Counted from the first letter of the stretch, positions 23,462 through 35,857 are shown. The stretch: 64,000 nt of DNA from Rhodocollybia butyracea (GCA_015501585.1 JADNRY010000212.1:41200-105199); one strand, 5' to 3'. Made by a program: numbers and translations. The notes: generated from the sequence alone by a model not told the origin.

Positions 23462-24613
23462 CTAAGCGTTGGCCAGGACCAAAGGAGTGGCTGGAACACA
23501 CGCCAAGCTGGTAGAGGCACCTACGGAAACTTCAGTCAGTAAAGAATTCCAAAAATCATAAGCATCCTTCAAGTTCACCGGTAAATTCACAACACAAGGC
23601 TTGGTCTGGCCCGGCGAGCGAGAGCGAGCTCGGATGGCCCAGGGATAGCAGGGAGAGGGATCGCAGGTAAGAGCTCACTGAGACCTGGAACGGGGGCGGG
23701 TGCTGGAGCAGGGCAGGGGCAGGGGCTGGAGCTTTTGCAGGGGCAGGAGCTTTTCGGGGAAAGATATCATTGAGGTCGAGACTATCTAGGAGCCCATCGA
23801 ACTCACCGCTGGAGGCGGGTGCCGGGGCGGCTGCTGGGGCAGGGGCGGAGCGGGAGCTTTTCGGGGAAAGAGATCACCGACGTCCGAGGGGAGATTACCT
23901 ACGACCCCATTGAGCTGACGGGGAGCAGGAGCTTTGCGGCGAAAGAGATCACTGAGGTCGGAGATAAGATCTCCGAGCCCATGGACCTCACTGGGACCTG
24001 GGCAGGGGGAGAGGCAGGAGTTGGAGCTTTGGCGGGCGCGGGAGCCTTTGCGGGAGCGGGAGCTTTGCGGCCAAAGATATCGAGGTCGGAGAGAAGATCT
24101 CCAAGCCCATGGACCTCACTGGGACCTGGGGCAGGGGCAACAGGGGCTGGAGCGGGAGCTTGGCGGGGAAAGAGATCGGAGAGAAGATCTCCGAGCCCAT
24201 GGACCTCACCGGTCCCTGAGGCAGGGGCTGGAGCCTTTGCGGGAGCGGGAGCTTTGCGGGGAAAGATATCACTGAGGTCGGAGAGAGCATCTCCGAGCCC
24301 ATGGACCTCACCGGTACCTTGGGCAGGGCAGAGGCAGGAGCTGGAGCTTTGCGGGGAAAGACATCACCGACGGCCTCTCCAACGTCGGAGAGATCATCTC
24401 CGAGCCCATGGACCTCACCAGGACCTGGGGCAGGGGCTGGAGCATTTGCAGGCGCGGGAGCCTTGCGGGGAAGGAGATCACCGACGTTGGAGAGATCATC
24501 TCCGAGCCCATGGACCTCACCGGGACCTGGGACTGGGCATGTGGACGGCGAACTGGGATAGCAACCGTAAGGGTAACGAGCGCCGCGGTGACTAAAGCAA
24601 GTTTCAACTGCAT
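23462..24613 (-). pseudogene. H5: repeat-rich hydrophobin relative that lost its first five cysteines
   Basis: Signal peptide MQLKLALVTAALVTLTVAIP and a TATA box are intact. The body has six copies of a roughly 92-126 bp unit (GAGGTCCATGGGCTCGGAGA on the minus strand; starts at about 23978, 24105, 24196, 24298, 24403 and 24507) that encodes GEVHGLGDDLS...LLPRKAPAPA. The signal-peptide frame joins this frame only if a GGG run at about 24535 had one more G. At about 23610 the Pro-rich exon runs straight into exon 2 (PCCEFTG), so the exon part with cysteines 1-4 and intron 1 are deleted. The last exon (CVPATPLVLANA) remains. It cannot make an eight-cysteine domain. Confidence 0.65.
23975..24530. 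repeat. Six-copy internal repeat of H5
   Basis: TCCGAGCCCATGGACCTCA and variants recur six times with uneven spacing of about 92-126 bp. The minus-strand peptide alternates an acidic GLGDDLS block with a PRK-AP(A) block. Confidence 0.75.
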
Positions 24614-24679
24614 GATCAGTACTTGAACGACTACGGTTGGTTGTTCGAGTGAGGAAATGGAGCAGATCTTGGGCCAGCC

Positions 24680-24685
24680 TTTATA
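24680..24685 (-). promoter_or_regulatory. TATA box of H5
   Basis: AGTATAAAGGCTGGCCC on the minus strand, about 70 bp before the ATG. The upstream box is at 25068-25100. Confidence 0.55.
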
Positions 24686-25129
24686 CTCTTTCCAAACGTT
24701 GATAAGCTGTTTGTGTACGTTTGGTTTTCCGCTGTTTCATTAGACTTTGTAGAGACACTATTCACGATACATGCATCAGTTCTACAACGCTGCAGACCTC
24801 CGAATCATGTCCCGTTCATTCGAAAGAACTTAGCCATCTATTTCGCCATCACAAAAGAGAGCAAGCGCACATCGAATAATGGTGCAGTCGTTTGGGAAAT
24901 GAGCATAGACTCCTGTGTAACAAGTAACATCTAAATTAAACCCAGAAGAGCTTTCGGAAAATCGATGATTTTACCCGCCCGAAAACTGTACTGCAAACGC
25001 TTCTTCTGCGAGAAGCGATTGCTGCTTCTGACTGTCCTTGACATTCGACATGTTTTGTGCATTAATCCCACCGCTGAGCGCTGAGCGGCTATAGTGCGAA
25101 ATCTCAATGAAAAGGCTGGCAGTCAAATT

Positions 25130-26115
25130 TTGGTCAAATTGGACGTTCAAACGAAGGCCTTAGCAGGTGGATTGATCAATTACTCGCTTCGCTGAATAAG
25201 AGAAGACCCGGATTGCTAATTTCAAGTTCAAGGTTGTGGAATTGCTGTATATTTTACAGGATTTCATCTGTAGAAATTACAATAGCGACAGCTCGATACC
25301 AGATGTTCTTCATTTCGGCAAAAATTGCTCCTCTCTTGCTTTTCTGTTTTCTTGCCACTTTATCCGCGATCACCCGGAGAAGCGAGAACCTTCAACTCCA
25401 ACTTTGACTTCCTGTGCGCGATAAGTTGAGTACTGGATATACTGTCCTAAAGTTTCAAACAATGCACATACCCTCAATATGCTTGTGCGCTCCCAAATAG
25501 AGCGGCCAAAGCGTAGCTCACAAATAAATGTTTTATACTGGTTGTGTTCATTATCCCTCATACAAAGAAAGATCTACATTGACCTTCTAAATCCAGTCTA
25601 TTCCCGATTTAAGAAGATAAACAGTCTTTGAACGCAGCTTCAAAGAATGAAGTCATGACACACACTATACGGTACCGAAATGGCCCAGATATATCAACAC
25701 GTAGAAATGGAAGTACTTCACGGTTCCTCATACGGAGGTAGCGGGATCACAGGGACCACCGACAGAGTCAGCTGCAGAGTCAGGTGCAGAGTTACATAGT
25801 TGCAGCCAGTATCACTGGGGTCATAGATCACAAATCTTGTTTATATTACCAAGGTTCAAGCAGCAGAGCGCTTCAGTTGCAGGGCTATCAGAAACATAAT
25901 GAGTGTAGGGGTCTAACGGGTGCATCAAAATAAAATAGCTTATTAGTTCCTGGGACGCAGTGGCAAGTGCAACCCGTGCCGGCAACAACATAACCTAGAC
26001 CCACGAAAATACTGGTGTAGCACAACCACTGGCAGAAATTTATCTAGGAGCCCGCGAGGGATATGAGGCATACCGAGAACTGGAAGTACAGGAGGGCTCG
26101 GAAGATGGAGAGAAT
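25130..26115. repeat. Segmental duplicate of the H10 locus (39.41-40.40 kb)
   Basis: Shared words run in the same order in both copies: GAATTGCTGT(A/C)TATTTTAC, AGAAGCGAGAACCTTCAACT, GCGATAAGTTGA, TTGTGCGCTCCCAAATA and then the hydrophobin exons. The copy stops before exon 1 is complete. Confidence 0.65.
25728..26115 (-). pseudogene. H10-like pseudogene (truncated copy)
   Basis: It matches H10 through the last exon (stop 25728-25730), the small exon and the cysteine exon. The first cysteine codon is TCT instead of TGT, about 12 bp before the CC pair are missing, and the copy has no signal peptide or promoter. It is adjacent to H6 3' flank sequence, so it was probably carried in by the segmental duplication. 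Confidence 0.6.
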
Positions 26116-26836
26116 GGGGATTAGTAGGGAATGGCACAGATCGCGCCTTACAAACGCTTTCATCACCCCAATCACTGCAAGCCAGACTGCAGTGCTTCGA
26201 GTCTGTTCAGCTATGGTTAGTTGATATTCTCTACATCCTGTTGCAAAGGTGCTGATACTTGAACCAGCTCTTAGCGTGTCGTCTTGGTGTCGTCGTTTAT
26301 ACAATTCTTGGAAATATTTGGTTCACGCATTCTCGAGCATTTGCAATATACCGTTTGTGTGTTAAAGTCCATCTCTCGACATCGACTCTCTCGGACGCGA
26401 CGCTCAATATGATCACCGTTAACAAGAGGCCGCTCATGTTACACGAGAGCAAGTTTCCAATCCCACACGGAAGGACATCCCATCTTGTAAAACCGCAGTT
26501 CGTAGTCAAAGAACGATCCACTTTCAGCTAGTAAAAAAAAGTAAGCACAATCTTTTCGGCGAAAGCTCAGAGGAACTTAGGTGTCTACTCCGTATCTCCA
26601 GGACCAGGACATCAGACCCGAAACAGGCACTGCGCCTTCCTTGTGAGATTTCAACAAGTGCCAATCGTTATTGTCCATTCGAGTAACAAACACATGAAAA
26701 AATGTATTTTCTATTTTATCTACAAGCGCAAGTAGACAGAAACAAAACCAAACTCTCAACGAAAGAAGTTGGGAGAGCGGGGAGACCAGTACCGCATGAA
26801 CTGGTACTTTCGATAGTAGTGGAAAAGCCAGGAGGA
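26116..26836. other. Array 3' flank of H6
   Basis: Array 3'-flank sequence: TTAGCGTGTCGTCTTGG at about 26272, ATGATCACCGTTAACAAGAG and ATTTTATCTACAAGCGCAAG. No coding signal. Confidence 0.5.
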
Positions 26837-27755
26837 CTAAGCGTCGTCCAGGGTCGAAGGAGTGGCAACAACGCACGCAACACCGGTAGAGGCACCTACG
26901 GAATTTCAGTCAGTAAAGAATTCCAAAAATCATAAACATCCTTCAAGCTCACTGGCAAATTTACAACACAAGGGTTCGTTTTGAGTATCGCTATGAAGAC
27001 AACAATGAGGCGAAAGCTCAACAAGTAACAGCAGAATGCGATAACTTACCAAGTAAAATTACCAGAAAGAATGTTGCAGCTCTGGCCTCGAGCGCTGAGG
27101 TCAGTTACGATGGTCTGGGCGCAGCACAGGGGAATGGTATCAGTGGAACAGGTAAAGGTATCGGTGGCCTGACGAAGGGAGATAGTGGAGAGCTTAGGCA
27201 GCGTGGGGATAGGGAGAGCGGGGAGAGCGGGGAGAGCGGGGAGAGCAGGGAAGGCTGGCAGAGCAGGGCCAGCGGGGGGAGCGGGGACGGCAGCGGGAGC
27301 TTTTCGAGGCAGGAGCCCATCACCGAGAGGGAGCCCAGACAGGAGCCCACTGATGATAGGGAGACCCGAGGCGGGCCCGGGGACTGGGGCAGGGGCAGGG
27401 GCTGGGGCTGGGGCAGGAGCTTTTGCGGGAGCTTTTCGGGGAAGGAGCCCACCGACGAGAGGGAGACCGGGGAGAGGGGCGAGGGACCCACCGATGTCAG
27501 GGAGACCCGGGCAGGTGCTGGGGCAGGGGCAGGGGCTGAGGCCGGGGCTGGAGCTTTTGCGGGAGCAGGAGCTTTTCGGGGAAGGAGCCCAGTGAAGCCG
27601 GAGAAACCAGGGAGAGGGAGGCCTGGAAGAGGGAGACCTGGTGCCGGGGCTGGAGCTGGAGCTGGAGCTGGGGCGGGGGCATGTCGACGGTGAGTTGGGA
27701 TCGCGACCGTAAGGGTAAAGAGAGCGGCGGTGACTAAAGTAAGTTTCAACTGCAT
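26837..27755 (-). CDS. H6: Ala/Pro-rich hydrophobin-like protein (one-base frameshift)
   Basis: Signal peptide [20 protein letters not shown], then APAPAPAP tracts punctuated by [26 protein letters not shown] and GDGLLPRKAPA. The C-terminal domain is C-x7-CC-x14-C-x8-C-x7-CC-x10-C, complete. Intron 1 splits cysteine 5 (TG|C), intron 2 uses GTGAGC, and the protein ends ATPSTLDDA at the stop, 26837-26839. The N-terminal frame joins the rest only if one C/G is added near the CCCGGG at 27506-27511. With that exception the gene is whole, so a reading error is as likely as true inactivation. Predicted to be secreted; the dibasic PRK points are candidate kexin-type cleavage sites (inference). Confidence 0.7.
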
Positions 27756-27839
27756 AACGAGTGTGGGTGAAGGTACGTGAACGACTACGGTTAATATTCG
27801 GGTTAGGAAATGAAGCAGATTTTGGATGAGCCTTTAAGC

Positions 27840-27845
27840 TTTATA
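27840..27845 (-). promoter_or_regulatory. TATA box of H6
   Basis: GGGTATAAAGCTTAAAGG on the minus strand, about 85 bp before the ATG. The upstream box (CCATTGCTGAGTGGCTTTAG then TGCGAAATC) is at 28241-28276. Confidence 0.6.
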
Positions 27846-30218
27846 CCCATTCCAAGCGCTGATAAGCTGTTTGTGTGCGTTCGGCTTTCCGCTGTTTCAT
27901 TAGACTTTGTGGGGACACTAGTATTAATATTCACCATTCATGCATCAGTTCCACAACACTGCGGGCCTCCGAATCGTGGTCCGTTCATTCGAAAGAACTC
28001 AGCCATCTATTTTGCCATCACAAAGAGAGCAAGCACATATCGAATTACGGTGCAGTTTGTTTGGGAAATGCGCATAGACTCCTGTGGAGAATGTGGCGTC
28101 TAAATTAAACCCGGAAGGATTTTCGAAAAGTCGATGAGCTTGCCAGCCCAAAATCTGCCCCGAAAACGCTTCTTCTGCGCGAAACTACTATTGATGCTTC
28201 TGACAGTCCTTGACATTACGAATGTCCTGGTGCATTGATTCCATTGCTGAGTGGCTTTAGTGCGAAATCTCAATGGGAAAGCTTGGCAGTCAAATTCAAC
28301 ACAAAGAACGAACTCATGACACATCTTAGACAACAACGTGGGCTATAAAAGTTGTATTGATATCAGTGTATCGTTCCCAGGTTGGTTTATAGGCGGGCTG
28401 AGGGGGGTTATTCCGATGAAGCAGTAGCTAGCAGTAGTAGCCAAACAATCCTAAGTTGTCCCCAACTCCCACACGCGTAACCGATTGAGGCAAGATTATT
28501 ATCATTATTCGACGCCTCGCCTTCCTACCACAGATCGCATCCGAACGATGCTATCCAACTCGAAGTTGTACTGCGTACGGCGGCGGACATGTCGCGAGCC
28601 TGTTTGGTGGAAAGTTCTTTGTAATCCGGACCAGCCCGGCCAAGTCACGAGCTTGTTTTTGAGAATTTCTGTGGTCGCTAGCAGTGTGCTTGTTTTCTCC
28701 ACTTTCTACTTGTTTGCAGGCTATAAAACTGGTCGAGAAGACTATTCTTATTATCCAGCTCCTCTCTAGTCGTACAAGTATCTTTGTCGGACTGTAATAA
28801 TCTCCCAGAAGCACGATCTTGCGGATTCCAGAAAGATGGTGGTTGTATCGGTCTCTTGGAACCTATTAGGTCTTGTTGCTTTCCAAAGCGTCAGCGGATA
28901 ATTGTCGCCACAGATGAACCTCCCCCGAACGACGGAGCTCAGAGAAAACCTGAGTTCAATATTCAGATCCCGACGCGGCTTGGGGACTAGGCTGGAGCTA
29001 CAGGGATGACACTGAGTGCCTGCCGCAGCGCTGCTGGTGGGCGAATCGCGTTTGCTGCATGTAATACGCCGATTTGAGTATTTCTTTTCTTTCTGGAATA
29101 TACAAATTCGAGTATTATGTGTTGCGAATGGGATGTCACTTACCGTTATTCAGGGACAAGTAAATCTGGAATTGAATTCGGGTTGAAGGAAGGAATACTC
29201 GTCATATGTTCTTGCTGTAGGACGAAGCTGGAGGCGCCTTGAATCAACGAGCTCAACAGTTGGAATTCGATGCAGGGTAGAAGGATCTCCGGTGACGAGA
29301 AGCTTGGAAGACTCCTACGGCAATGGTTTGTCTCAGATGCGACCACGTACACATCCAATCTACAATATGTTGTTGTATAGGCGTCACTGGCGATGATTAT
29401 GACTCGACAAGCCAGGATCGCCAGTTTCTCTTTCAAGTGGGAAAAACTACAAGAGTTCAGAACGTTCGACGTTCATGCGCCACGATTCGGACTATTGTTT
29501 TCGTGTATTTCTAGGCTGGGTTGTTGGATTCAAGCAATTTAGAAAGCGTAAAGAGGTACGGAGAAGAGGTACGGGATTAAATTCGAGAACAAGTATGATT
29601 CAAGTACGCTCTTCTAATTTCTGTATCTTGTAGCAAAGACACTGATACTTGAACCAGCTGTTAGTGTGTCGCTGTGTGTCGTCGTTTATATGATCCTTGG
29701 CTTGATCATGTATTTTGCAATATACCGGCTCAGGAGTTTGTGTGCTAAAGTTCATCTCTTGACTCGATGCTCAAATCACCGTCAACAAAAGGCTCGCCCA
29801 TGTTACACGAGCGCAAACGATACGGAAGGACATCTTGTAATAGCGCAGTTCGTGATCAAAAAACGATCCACTTCCAGTTAGTAAAGTAAGCACGATCTTT
29901 TCGGCGACAGCTCGAGGAACTTAGGTGTCTACTTGGTATATCCAGGACATCACATCAGAGCGTTGAGTGTCTCGAAACAAGCACATCGAAGCCCAGCGCA
30001 TTCCTTGTGAAATTTCAATGAGTATCGGTCGTTATTGTCCATTCGAGTAACAAACATATGAAAACATTTATTTTCTATTGTATCTACAAGGGCAACTAGA
30101 CGAAAACAAATACTTTTAAACCCAACTCTCAGCGAAAGAAGTTGTGACAGAGGGGAGACAGGGGAGACCCGTACGACATGGACTGGTGCTTTCGATAGTA
30201 GTGGAAAAGCCAGGAGGA
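27846..30218. other. H6 promoter, array module and H7 3' flank
   Basis: 27850-28280 is the promoter region shared with H5, H7, H8 and H9. 28320-29640 is a full module (TATAAAACTGG at about 28722, ATGGTGGTTGTATCGGT at about 28834, GTAATACGCCGATTTGAGTA at about 29060). 29640-30218 is the 3' flank of H7. No gene is supported. Confidence 0.5.
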
Positions 30219-31000
30219 CTAAGCGTCGTCCTGGACCGAAGGGGTGGCAGTATCGCACCCGACGCCGAAAGAGGCATCTGCTCCTGAAACTTCAGTCAGT
30301 AAAGAATCCCAAAGATCATAAATATCCTGCAAGTTCACCTGTAAGTTTACAACACAAGGCCTGGTTTGGAGTATCGCTATGAAGACAACAATGAGGCGAA
30401 AGCTCGACAAGTAACAGCAGAATGGGATAGCTTACCAACTATCTTCAGGAAAAAGAATGTTACAGTCCTTGCCGTGAGTGCCAAGGTCAGTTACGGTGCT
30501 GTTGGCACAGCACAGGGGAATGGTATCAGTGGAACAGGTAAGGGTATCGGTGACCTGACGAAGAGTGATCTTAGGCAACGTGGGGACAGTGCCCTTAGGG
30601 ATAGTAGGGATAGCAGGGATAGCAGGAAGAGCAGGGGCAGCAGGGATAGGGCTGGCCGGAGCGGCAGGAGCAGGAGCAGCCCCGGATAGCCCAGGGATAG
30701 CAGGGAGAGGGAGAGGGACCCCAGGTATGAGCCCACCGGAACCAGGGGCGGGAGGGGCTGGGGCTGAAGCTTGTCGGGGAAAGAGCCCACTGAGGCCCGG
30801 GAAAACGGGGAAAGGGAGGCCTGGAAGAGGGAGGCCTGGTGCCGGGGCCGGAGCTGGAGCTGGAGCTGGAGCTGGAGCGGGGCTGGGGCTGGAGCAGGAG
30901 CCGAGATCGGGACTGGGGCTGGGATATGTGGACGGCGAGTTGGGATAGCGACCGTAAGGGCAACGAGAGCGGCGATGACTAAAGAAAGTTTCAATTGCAT
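30219..31000 (-). CDS. H7: Ala/Pro-rich hydrophobin-like protein (one-base frameshift)
   Basis: Signal peptide [20 protein letters not shown]. The Ala/Pro tract is shorter than in H9, with LFPRQASAPAPP as the clear dibasic-type point and KITLRQVTD before the cysteine domain. The domain is C-x7-CC-x14-C-x8-C-x7-CC-x12-C, intron 1 splitting cysteine 5, ending ATPSVQDDA at 30219-30221. The first Ala/Pro codons are one base out of frame: here the plus strand has GCGGGGCTGG (30877-30886), while H9 has five Gs at the same place. One extra G restores a single product. Confidence 0.7.
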
Positions 31001-31077
31001 AATGAGTGTGGGTGAAGGTACTTGAACGACTACGGTTAATATTCGAGTTAGAAAATGAAGCAGATTTTGGATGAGCC

Positions 31078-31083
31078 TTTATA
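31078..31083 (-). promoter_or_regulatory. TATA box of H7
   Basis: GGGTATAAAGGCTCATCC on the minus strand, about 78 bp before the ATG. A shortened upstream box is at 31451-31475. Confidence 0.6.
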
Positions 31084-33552
31084 CCCATTCCAAGCGCTGA
31101 TAAGCTGTTTGCATGTGCGTTCGGCTTTCCGCTGTTTCATTAGACTTTGTGGGGACACTATTCACCATTCATGCATCAGTTCCACAACACCGAATCGTGG
31201 TCCGTTCATTCGAAAACTCGGCCATCTATTTTGCCATCACAAAGAGAGCAAGCACATATCGAATCGAATTACGGTGCAGTTTGGGAAATGAGCATAGACT
31301 CATGTGTAGAATGTAGCGTCTAAACCAAACCCGGAAAGGTTTTCGAAAAGTCGATGAGCTTGCCAGCCCAAAATCTGTCCCGAAAACGCGTCTTCTGCGC
31401 GAAGCTACTATTGATGCCTCTGACATTACGAATGTCCTGGTGCATTAATTCCATTGCTTCGAAGTGGCTTTAGTGCGACAATGGGCAAGCTTGGCAGTCA
31501 AATTGGACAGTTCAAACGAAGGACTTACAATGAATTGATTAATGGCTTGTTTCGTTGATCGGAGAAGACTCGGACTGCTAATTTCAATCCCAACAAGGAA
31601 TCCAAGCTGTAGAATTGCTGTATATTTCACGGGATTAAGAGTATCCAACCTTCGAGAGAGTTGTGGTGTGTACGGCGGCGGACATGTCGCAAGCCTGAGG
31701 ATCATGTGCGCGCGTGGTGAAAAGTTCTAGAACGCGGCTTTGGAATCCGGATCAGACCAAGTTGGGCCAAGTCACGGGCCGGTGGCTGCCTGTGCTTGTT
31801 TTCTCTAGAACGAGTATTCTCTCTCAAAAGACTAGCTAGGCTATGTTTTCTGCACTTCCTATTTGTTTGCAGGCTATAAAACTGGTCGAGAAGACCGTTC
31901 TTACTCTCCAGTTCCTCGTTGGTCGTACACGTATCTTTGTCGGACGGTAATCTCCCGGAAGCACGATCTTGCAGATTCCACAAACATGGTGGTTGTTGGT
32001 CTCTGGGAACCTATTAGGTCTTGTAGCTTTCGAAAAACATCGGCAGATAATTGTCGTCACAGAAGCTCTCTCGAATGACAGAGCTCAGAGAAAAACTCGA
32101 GTTCAGTATTTAAATATTCAAATGCGGCTTGGGGACGACTGGGTTGGAGGTGCACGTGCAGGCCCAGAGATCGCGATGAGACTGAGTGCCTACCAAATGG
32201 CTGCTGGTGGGTGAGTCGCGTCCGCTGCATGTAATACGCTGGTTTGAATATTTCTTTTGGAATATACAAATTCGAGTGTTAGGTGCTGCGGATGGGAGGA
32301 GCTTTGCCCATGTCGCTTATCGTTTGTTGGGGACAGATAAACCTGGAATCGAATTCGGGTTGAAGAAAGGAACACTCGTCATAGTAATACACTCTTCCTG
32401 TAGGACAAAGCTGGAATCGCTTGAATCGACGAGTAAACTTGGAATTCGATGACCAGGATAGAGGGATCTCTCCTAGGCGATGGTTTGTTTCGAATGCGCC
32501 TTCGGCTTGGGTTGGAGACATCACACACACATTCAATCTACAGCATCTTGGTTAAGTTGGTATGCGACTCAGCGTACTACACAAGTCGTCACACATACGT
32601 ACCAAGCATTCCATAATGACAGTCAACCGAACCATGTCCTGAGATATGTTCCTGTATAGGCGTCACTGGTGATGAGTATGACTCGACAAGCGAGGACCAC
32701 CGGTTTGTCTTTCGAGTGGCTACGAGATTTCGCGATACAAACCATTGTTTTCGTGTATTCGGAGGCTGGCCAGGACCGTCAGTTTCTCTTCCAAGTGGGG
32801 AAAACTACAAGGGTTCACGCCCACGCGTTACGACTCGGACCATTGTTTTCGTGTATTCGTAGGCTGAGTTATTGGATTCAAGCAATTTAGAAAGTGTAAC
32901 GAGGTTGGGAGTGAAGACGTACGGATTGAATTCCAGAACAAGTATGATTCAAGTACGCTATTCAGATTTATCCTGTTGCGAAGGCACTGATACTGGAACC
33001 AGCTGTTAGCGTGTCTTTGTTTATACGATCCTTGGAAATATCTGGTTCGCGAATTCTCGAGCATTTGAAATATATCGTTTGTCTGTTAAAGTTCATGTCT
33101 CGACCTCGACTCTCTCGGGCTCGATGCTCGATATAAGAGGCTCGCTCATGTTACACGAGAGCATTCGACGTTGAAGGACATCCCGTCTTGTAATACCGCA
33201 ATTCCTGGTCAAAGAACGATCCACTTTCGGCTAGTAAAAAAAAAGTAAGCACAACCTTTCCGGCGAAAGCTCAGAGGAACTTACGTGTCTCCGTATATCC
33301 AGGACCAGGACATCAGACAAACAAGCACGTCGAGGCACTGCGCCTTCCTTGTGAGATTTCAACAAGTACAATCATTATTGTCCATTCGCGTAACAAAGAC
33401 ATGTAAAAACTTATTTTCTATTTTATCTACAAGCGCAAGTAGAGAGAAACAAATACTTTTGAACCCAACTCTCAACGAAAGAAGTTGTGAGAGCGGGGAG
33501 ACCAGTACCGCATGAACTGGTGCTTTCGAAAGTAGTGGGAAAGCCAGGAGCA
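31084..33552. other. H7 promoter, array module and H8 3' flank
   Basis: 31750-32960 is a full module (GGCTATAAAACTGG at 31872, ATGGTGGTTGTTGGTC at 31986, GTAATACGCTGGTTTGAATA at about 32230). It contains an internal double copy of the ACTCGACAAGC...TTTTCGTGTATTCG segment (32680-32870). 32960-33552 is the 3' flank of H8. No gene is supported. Confidence 0.5.
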
Positions 33553-34735
33553 CTAATCGTCGGACGGGACCGAAGGAGTGGCAGCAACGCACGCGGCGCC
33601 GCTAGAGGCGCCTACGGAACTTCAGTCAGTAAAGAATTCCAAACATCATAAACATCCTTCAAGCTCACCAACAAATTCACAACACAAGGCCTCGCTTGGA
33701 GCATCGCTATGAAGAAAACAATGAGGCCGAAGCTTGACAAGTAACAGCAGAATGGGATAGCTTACCAAGCATCTGCAGGGCTACTAAGAGTGCCACAGCC
33801 TTCGCCTGCATCGCCGATGGGAGTTACGATGCTGTTCGCGCAGCACAGGAGAGTGGTGCCTGGGGAACAGGTAAAGGTATCGGTAGCCTGACGAAGAGAG
33901 ATCTTGGGCAGCGTGGGGAGAACGCCCTTAGGGATAGTAGGAAGAGCAGGGAGAACAGGGAGAGCAGGGAGAGCAGGGATAGGGCCGGAAGGAGCGGCAG
34001 GAGTGGCAGGAGCAGGAGCAGCCCGGCGAGCGAGCCCGGATATCCCAGGGATAGCAGGGATCTCAGGTAGGACCTCAGTGATTCCAGGAAGACCAGGAAT
34101 ACTGGAGAGACCGGGGATACCTGGCGCTGGGGCGGGGGCAGGGGCGGGAGATGGAACTTTGGCGGGAGCAGGAGCTTTTCGGCGAAGGAGACCAGCGAGG
34201 TCGAGAGTATCTAGGAGCTCATTGAGCTCATCGAGACCTGGGGCTGGGGCTGGGGCAGGAGCGGGAGCTTTCTGACGAACAGAGATTGTAGGCAGCCTGG
34301 GGGCGGCAGGCAGCGCGGGGATAGGGAGCTTAGGGAGAGCTGGCAGAGCTGGCAGAGCTGGGACGGCTGGCAGGGTAGAGCCAGCGGGGGAGTAGGGGCG
34401 GGGGATTTTGCGGGAGCGGCAGCTTTTCGGGGAAGGAGATCATCGAGGTCGATGAAACCAGGTAGGAGCCCACTGAAATCAGGGAGAGCCGGGGCGGGGG
34501 CGGGGGCGGGTGCCGAGGCAGGGGCAGGGGCAGGGGCAGGAGCTTGAGCTTTTCGGGGAAGGAGCCCAGTGAAATCGGGGAGATTAGGGAGATTAGGGAG
34601 GCCTGGGAGGCCTGGTCCCGGAGCTGGCACAGGGGCTGGGGCTGGATCTGGGACTGGGGCATGTGGACGGCGAGCTGGGATAGCGACCGTAAGGGTAAAG
34701 AGAGCGGCGGTGACTAAACTAAGTTTCAACTGCAT
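33553..34735 (-). CDS. H8: long Ala/Pro-rich hydrophobin-like protein (one-base frameshift)
   Basis: ATG 34735 is chosen because it opens the family signal peptide [20 protein letters not shown]; the longer upstream frame is not conserved. The body has [46 protein letters not shown] and [10 protein letters not shown], each followed by an Ala/Pro tract. Domain: C-x7-CC-x14-C-x9-C-x7-CC-x10-C; end TPSVPSDD at 33553-33555. The N-terminal 140 or so residues and the rest differ by one base. The plus strand has CAGCGGGGGAG at about 34383 with five Gs where H9 has six. One base restores a product close to H9. Confidence 0.72.
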
Positions 34736-34813
34736 AATGAGTGTGGGTGAAAGTGCTTGAACTACTACGGTTGGCTGTTCGAGTGAGGAAATGAAACCGA
34801 TTTTGGACCAGCC

Positions 34814-34819
34814 TTTATA
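34814..34819 (-). promoter_or_regulatory. TATA box of H8
   Basis: GATATAAAGGCTGGTCC on the minus strand, about 80 bp before the ATG. The upstream box (CCACTGCTGAGCGGCTTTAG, then TGCGAAATCTC) is at 35171-35206. Confidence 0.6.
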
Positions 34820-35857
34820 TCTTTCCGAGCGCTGATAAGCTGCAGCTGTTTGTGTGCGTTTGGCTTTCCGCTGCTTCATTATACTTTGTAGAGACACTAT
34901 TCGCGATCCATGCATCAGCTCCACAACGCTGCGGGCCTCCGAAACGTGGCCCGTTCATTCGAAAATCCTCAGTCGTCTATTTTGTCATCACAAAAGAGGG
35001 CAACGGAGAGCATCGAATTACGGTGCGTTGACCTTGAGTTTCTTTGGGAAATGAACATAGAATACTGTGTAGAAAGTAGCGTATACCAGCTCAAAATCTC
35101 TACGGCAGACGCTTGTTCTGCGAGAAGCTATTGATGATTTTGACATTCAGAATGTCCTTGTGTATTAATTCCACTGCTGAGCGGCTTTAGTGCGAAATCT
35201 CAATGGGAAAGCTGGCAGTCAAATTGGATGTTCAAACGAAGGGCTTAGTAATAGTTATAGGTGGGATGATTCATTACTTGCTTCGCTGAATCGGAAAAGA
35301 CTCGGATTGTTGTCGGATTGCTGATTCCAAGTTCAAGGCTGTGCAATTGCTGTATATTTTACAGAATTACATGATAATTCTGGAATCGAATTCGGGTTGA
35401 ACAAAAGAATACTCGTCATACGCTCTTTCTATAGGACGAGGCTGGAGCTAGCTGGAGGTGCTTGAATCAACGAGCAGCAGTTGGAATTCGATGACCAGGG
35501 TAGAAGGATCTCCGGTGACTAGAAGCTCGAAGACATCTACGGCGATGGTATGCGTCAAATGCGACTTCGGATTAGGTTGGTGGAGGTACACATCCAATCT
35601 ACAGCATTATGCGACTCAGTGTACTGCACAAGTCGTCACACCAAGCATTGCGTAATTGCAGCCAACCGAGCTATGTTCTGATATACGTTTCTGTATAGGT
35701 GTCACTGGCGATGAGTATGACTTGACAAGCGAGGAACACCGGTTTGTCTTTCGAGCGGCTACGAGATTTCGCGATACAGACAACTGTTTTCGTGTATTCG
35801 TAGGCTGAGTTATTGGATTCGAGCAATTTAGAAAGTGTAACGAGGTACGTAGTGAAG
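34820..35857. other. H8 promoter and partial array module
   Basis: Promoter sequence to about 35210, a scrap of H10-locus upstream sequence (35215-35370), then a shortened module (AAGGATCTCCGGTGACTAG at 35503, TTCGTGTATTCGTAGGCTG at 35789). It is cut at 35857 by the inserted element. Confidence 0.5.

Noticed and set aside
18540..24530. Regular direct repeats considered as CRISPR
   Set aside because: The repeats lie inside coding exons, have no unique spacers, and the genome is eukaryotic.
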